Shown piece after piece: positions 7,269 through 9,172 of a stretch of DNA of 9,172 bases. Source of the stretch: Pseudomonadota bacterium (GTDB lineage Bacteria; Pseudomonadota; Gammaproteobacteria; Pseudomonadales; UBA5518). The stretch is from positions 1 to 9,172 of the forward strand of contig JAKJFB010000092.1 of NCBI GenBank assembly GCA_022705125.1, in the 5' to 3' direction. The notes beneath the pieces are model-generated. The model was not told the DNA's origin. It did not search any database and saw only the letters and a list, made by a program, of their open reading frames with translations. Position 1 is the stretch's first letter. Each line of letters starts with the position of its first letter. A program made the translations under genes and the position numbers.

Positions 7269-7793
7269 TCAGTCGCGCGCGGGAAATTGCCCGGCCAGCC
7301 GCACCAGCGCCGCCCCGGCGAGGCGCTGCAGCACCCATTCCGTTTTGGCCTCGGCTCCGATAGATTGGTACAGACGCAACGCCGGCTCGTTCCAGTCGAG
7401 CACCGACCATTCCACGCGCCCCCAGCCACGCTCCTGTGCCACGCGGGCCGCCCATGCGAGCAGGCACCTGCCTATGCCGCGCCCGCGCGCATGCGGCAAA
7501 ACGAACAGGTCCTCGATGTGGATGCCGGGCTTGCCGACGAAGGTCGAGTAATTGGGGAACCAGAGAATGAAGCCGACGGGCGCGGCATCGAGCTCCGCGA
7601 TCGCCGCCTCGGCGAACGGGCGGGCGCCGAACAGCGCATCCTCGATGTCACCCACCGTGGCCTGGACCTCGTGGGACAGTTTCTCGTAGGCGGCGAGCTT
7701 GTGGATGAAATCGAGCACCAGCGCGGCATCGGGGCGTTCGGCCTGGCGCAGGCTGATGCCGGGCAGGGTCGTGTGGATCCGGGAGGAAGTCAT
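7269..7793 (-). CDS. GNAT N-acetyltransferase, SAT1-like (diamine/polyamine or thialysine type)
   Basis: The 174-residue protein is a single GNAT domain. Strand-helix 1 begins ISLRQAERPDAALVLDFIHKLAAYEKL (13-39). The acetyl-CoA loop lies in LPHARGRGIGRCLL (99-112, R-x2-G-x-G/A type), followed by EWSVLDWNEPALRLYQSIGA (128-147), which closely follows the WNEPSINFYKRRGA motif of human spermidine/spermine acetyltransferase SAT1. NYSTFVGKPGIHIEDLFV (81-98) also fits that family. The reaction would be acetyl transfer from acetyl-CoA to a small amine; the true substrate cannot be read from sequence. The ATG at 7793 is the only plausible start, because the conserved fold begins right after it; AAGGA lies about 11 nt upstream. 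It is divergent from the lipoprotein gene, and its 5' end may overlap the longest form of that gene. Confidence 0.92.
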   Translation of the reverse strand: MTSSRIHTTLPGISLRQAERPDAALVLDFIHKLAAYEKLSHEVQATVGDIEDALFGARPFAEAAIAELDAAPVGFILWFPNYSTFVGKPGIHIEDLFVLPHARGRGIGRCLLAWAARVAQERGWGRVEWSVLDWNEPALRLYQSIGAEAKTEWVLQRLAGAALVRLAGQFPARD

Positions 7794-8472
7794 CGCTCTG
7801 GATATCCTTGAAACGGCAGGACGCCCCGGCCGGCGGCATTGGCCGGCGCGGCGGGGCACGGCAGGCGCCAGTCTAGCGGCAGGCCGCGCACGGCGTAAGC
7901 GCGCGCTGCGGGCGCTGCTCGTGCTGCTCTGCCTCGGCGGCTGTACCGACCTGCGCGTGACGCACCAGGTGCAGGATCCGGCGGCGGACATCGGATCGCA
8001 GCAGGCCTTCGGTTTCCTGCGCGCACCGCTGGCGGCCGACGCCCGCGCCTCGGCCGAGGCGCGCACGATGGATTCGGCCGTACGCGCAGCCATCACCGGC
8101 GCGCTGCAGGCCCGGGGTTACACGCCGGCCCTGCCCGGGGACAAGCGCGCGCTCGGGATTGACTACACCCTGAGCGACGTTGTCGGTGCCAACGCACGCC
8201 GGCTGGACTCGCCTTCCGACTACAGCCGCAGCTGGCGCGCCGGCGGCGCGGGCGACGGCACCGGCTCGATGGACCACACCATCGCCGATGCGGCCTTCTA
8301 CCGCGAGCTCACGCTCACCGTGCTGCTGTTCCCGTCCTCGACCGGCGCGCTGGCCTGGGAGGGTAGCGCCCGGCAGTCCTTCCCCGGTGACCTACCGCAG
8401 GGTGCACGGCTACAGGCCGCGCTCGACCGCATGACGCGCAAGCTGCTGGCCCAGCTGCCCCCGGCGCTCTGA
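7771..8472 (+). CDS. DUF4136-like lipoprotein, start uncertain
   Basis: The frame encodes a lipoprotein signal sequence, RKRALRALLVLLCLGGC, with the lipidated Cys at codon 7942. A roughly 175-residue domain follows, with paired strands and ends such as YRELTLTVLLFPSSTGALAWEGSA near 8299-8370 and a final amphipathic helix ending LLAQLPPAL. This layout resembles DUF4136 lipoproteins, which have no known activity; the mature protein should sit in the outer membrane facing the periplasm. The start is a problem. In frame, the last ATG/GTG/TTG before the lipobox is GTG at 7771 (57 codons before the Cys; ATG 7756 is longer), and both overlap the divergent GNAT start. GTG 7921 is too close to the Cys. 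CTG at 7906 would give a short signal peptide of 12 residues. The coordinates use GTG 7771; the real start may be 7906. The gene itself is well supported, its family moderately. Confidence 0.65.
   Translation: MWIREEVIALDILETAGRPGRRHWPARRGTAGASLAAGRARRKRALRALLVLLCLGGCTDLRVTHQVQDPAADIGSQQAFGFLRAPLAADARASAEARTMDSAVRAAITGALQARGYTPALPGDKRALGIDYTLSDVVGANARRLDSPSDYSRSWRAGGAGDGTGSMDHTIADAAFYRELTLTVLLFPSSTGALAWEGSARQSFPGDLPQGARLQAALDRMTRKLLAQLPPAL
7823..7857. repeat. strong imperfect hairpin between the GNAT start and the lipoprotein signal sequence
   Basis: GCCCCG-GCCGGC (7823-7834) pairs with GCCGGC (7842-7847) and CGGGGC (7852-7857), leaving a 7-nt loop and a 4-nt bulge (GCGG). The 12 base pairs are all G-C. 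It lies 30-64 nt upstream of the GNAT ATG, so it would be in that gene's leader or promoter region, and just ahead of the lipoprotein lipobox on the other strand. Confidence 0.55.
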
Positions 8473-8534
8473 GGCCCGGCTTCGCTCGAAGGGGTGAATC
8501 GGCATGAGCATCGTTGTGGTCTGATTTGCCTAAC

Positions 8535-8569
8535 GCCGGCACCCGCGGTTGCGCTAAGGTGATGCCGGC
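8535..8569. repeat. 7-bp inverted repeat upstream of the LLM oxidoreductase
   Basis: GCCGGCA (8535-8541) and TGCCGGC (8563-8569) are exact reverse complements around a 21-nt spacer. The right arm touches the candidate -35 box of the next gene, so it could be an operator. In sequence this GC-rich a 7-bp pair can arise by chance. The rest of the 187-bp gap (8473-8659) shows no ORF, RNA gene or clear terminator. Confidence 0.35.
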
Positions 8570-8599
8570 TGAACCGGTGCGGTGTCCGCGCCGTACAAT
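8569..8599 (+). promoter_or_regulatory. candidate promoter of the LLM oxidoreductase gene
   Basis: TACAAT (8594-8599) matches the -10 consensus at 5 of 6 positions. A poor -35, CTGAAC (8569-8574), lies 19 bp upstream with 3 of 6 matches. Transcription from here would give a leader of about 54 nt before the ATG at 8660. The -10 is convincing in such GC-rich DNA; the -35 is not, so activation by a regulator is possible. Confidence 0.4.
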
Positions 8600-8659
8600 C
8601 ACAACAACACAACGTGCCAGCGGCCCACGCGGTCGCTGCCCCCCGAGAGAGGATTACCC

Positions 8660-9172
8660 ATGCGTTTTGCCTATCACGCCTCGATGCCCGCCCCCGACCA
8701 GTACCTGCCGCTGGCGCGCGCGGCCGAGGAGCTCGGCTTCGACAGTTTCACGTTCCCCGACAGCATCTGCTACCCGAAGGAGAGCAACGCCAAGTATCCC
8801 TATAACGACGACGGCAGCCGCGACTTCCTCGACGGCGTGCCCTTCCTCGAGGTTTTCATCGCGATGGCCGCGGCGGCCGCGGTCACAACGAAGATCCGCA
8901 TCACCACCTCGGTGGTGAAACTGCCGATCCGCCAGCCGGCGATCGTCGCCAAGCAGCTCTCCAGCCTCGCGGTGCTCAGCAACAACCGCATCGCCCTCGG
9001 CGTGGGCCTGAGCCCGTGGCCGGAAGACTTCGAGGCCTGCCAGATCCCCTGGGAGAAGCGCGGTCAGCGCATGGACGAGATGATCGAGATCATCCGCGGC
9101 CTGATGAAGGGCGATTACTTCGGTTACAAGGGCCAGATCTTCGAAATGGAGCCTATAAAGCTCTGTCCGGTG
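8660..9172 (+). CDS. LLM-class (luciferase-like, F420-type) oxidoreductase, 3' end outside the window
   Basis: The first 171 residues of a TIM-barrel luciferase-like flavin/F420-dependent oxidoreductase are present, uninterrupted, and run to the window edge. Visible family signatures are the N-terminal strand MRFAYHASMP, LARAAEELGFDSFTFPDS (18-35), the strand IRITTSVVKLPIRQP (79-93), AKQLSSLAVLSNNRIALGVG (97-116) with the conserved R-x-x-L-G-V-G, SPWPEDF (118-124), and KRGQRMDEMIEIIRGL (133-148). These match the group usually annotated as F420-dependent LLM oxidoreductases (TIGR03619-like). Whether the cofactor is F420 or FMN cannot be read from this part. Substrates in the family are diverse, so none is proposed. 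The ATG at 8660 is preceded by AGAGGA about 7 nt upstream. It is transcribed from its own region, with the same orientation as the lipoprotein gene but 187 bp away. Confidence 0.93.
   Translation, partial: MRFAYHASMPAPDQYLPLARAAEELGFDSFTFPDSICYPKESNAKYPYNDDGSRDFLDGVPFLEVFIAMAAAAAVTTKIRITTSVVKLPIRQPAIVAKQLSSLAVLSNNRIALGVGLSPWPEDFEACQIPWEKRGQRMDEMIEIIRGLMKGDYFGYKGQIFEMEPIKLCPV

Noticed and set aside
7794..8096. N-terminal extension of the GNAT protein to 8096
   Set aside because: The added part is antisense to the lipoprotein and has low-complexity sequence; the GNAT fold starts just after the ATG at 7793.
8480..8494. CTTCG-CT-CGAAG hairpin after the lipoprotein stop as a terminator
   Set aside because: The loop would be only 2 nt and no T-run follows, so it is unlikely to terminate transcription.

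Overview
The window is high-GC bacterial DNA, densely packed with short intergenic gaps and ATGA-type overlaps. The protein repertoire points to a proteobacterium, probably a gammaproteobacterium: a Pseudomonas-like MoaA, a TraR/DksA-type zinc-finger protein, a long Lon-related AAA+ protease and a Prx5-type peroxiredoxin. An F420-type luciferase-like oxidoreductase at the right edge fits environmental or uncultured lineages. Taxonomy is inferred from protein style only. I see no RNA gene, insertion sequence, CRISPR array or phage gene.

Positions 1-3563 (minus strand) look like one operon read right to left: a 1-Cys Prx5-like peroxiredoxin, a 79-residue protein with two CDGSH [2Fe-2S] motifs, a 749-residue molybdopterin/[4Fe-4S] oxidoreductase, and moaA (molybdenum cofactor synthesis), which runs off the left edge. 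Gaps are 16 bp, then a 23-bp overlap, then a 4-bp overlap. This is a redox cassette: a molybdoenzyme with a cofactor-synthesis gene and a small iron-sulfur protein that could carry electrons. Two features stand out. The MoaA lacks about 29 internal residues that hold the conserved SLD strand, which contributes to SAM binding. The molybdoenzyme has no Cys or Sec where the molybdenum ligand normally lies.

Positions 3660-7793 (minus strand) form a stress/regulation block: a SAT1-like GNAT acetyltransferase, a short DksA/TraR-family zinc-finger protein, an 806-residue Lon-related ATP-dependent protease with an intact Ser-Lys dyad, and a degenerate tandem universal-stress-like protein coupled to the protease by ATGA. 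The last three genes are tightly spaced. The GNAT gene may be read separately.

Positions 7771-9172 (plus strand) hold a divergently oriented DUF4136-like lipoprotein whose true start is unclear, a 187-bp gap with a 7-bp inverted repeat and a candidate promoter, and the first 171 residues of an LLM-class oxidoreductase truncated by the window end. A strong imperfect hairpin lies between the GNAT start and the lipoprotein lipobox.
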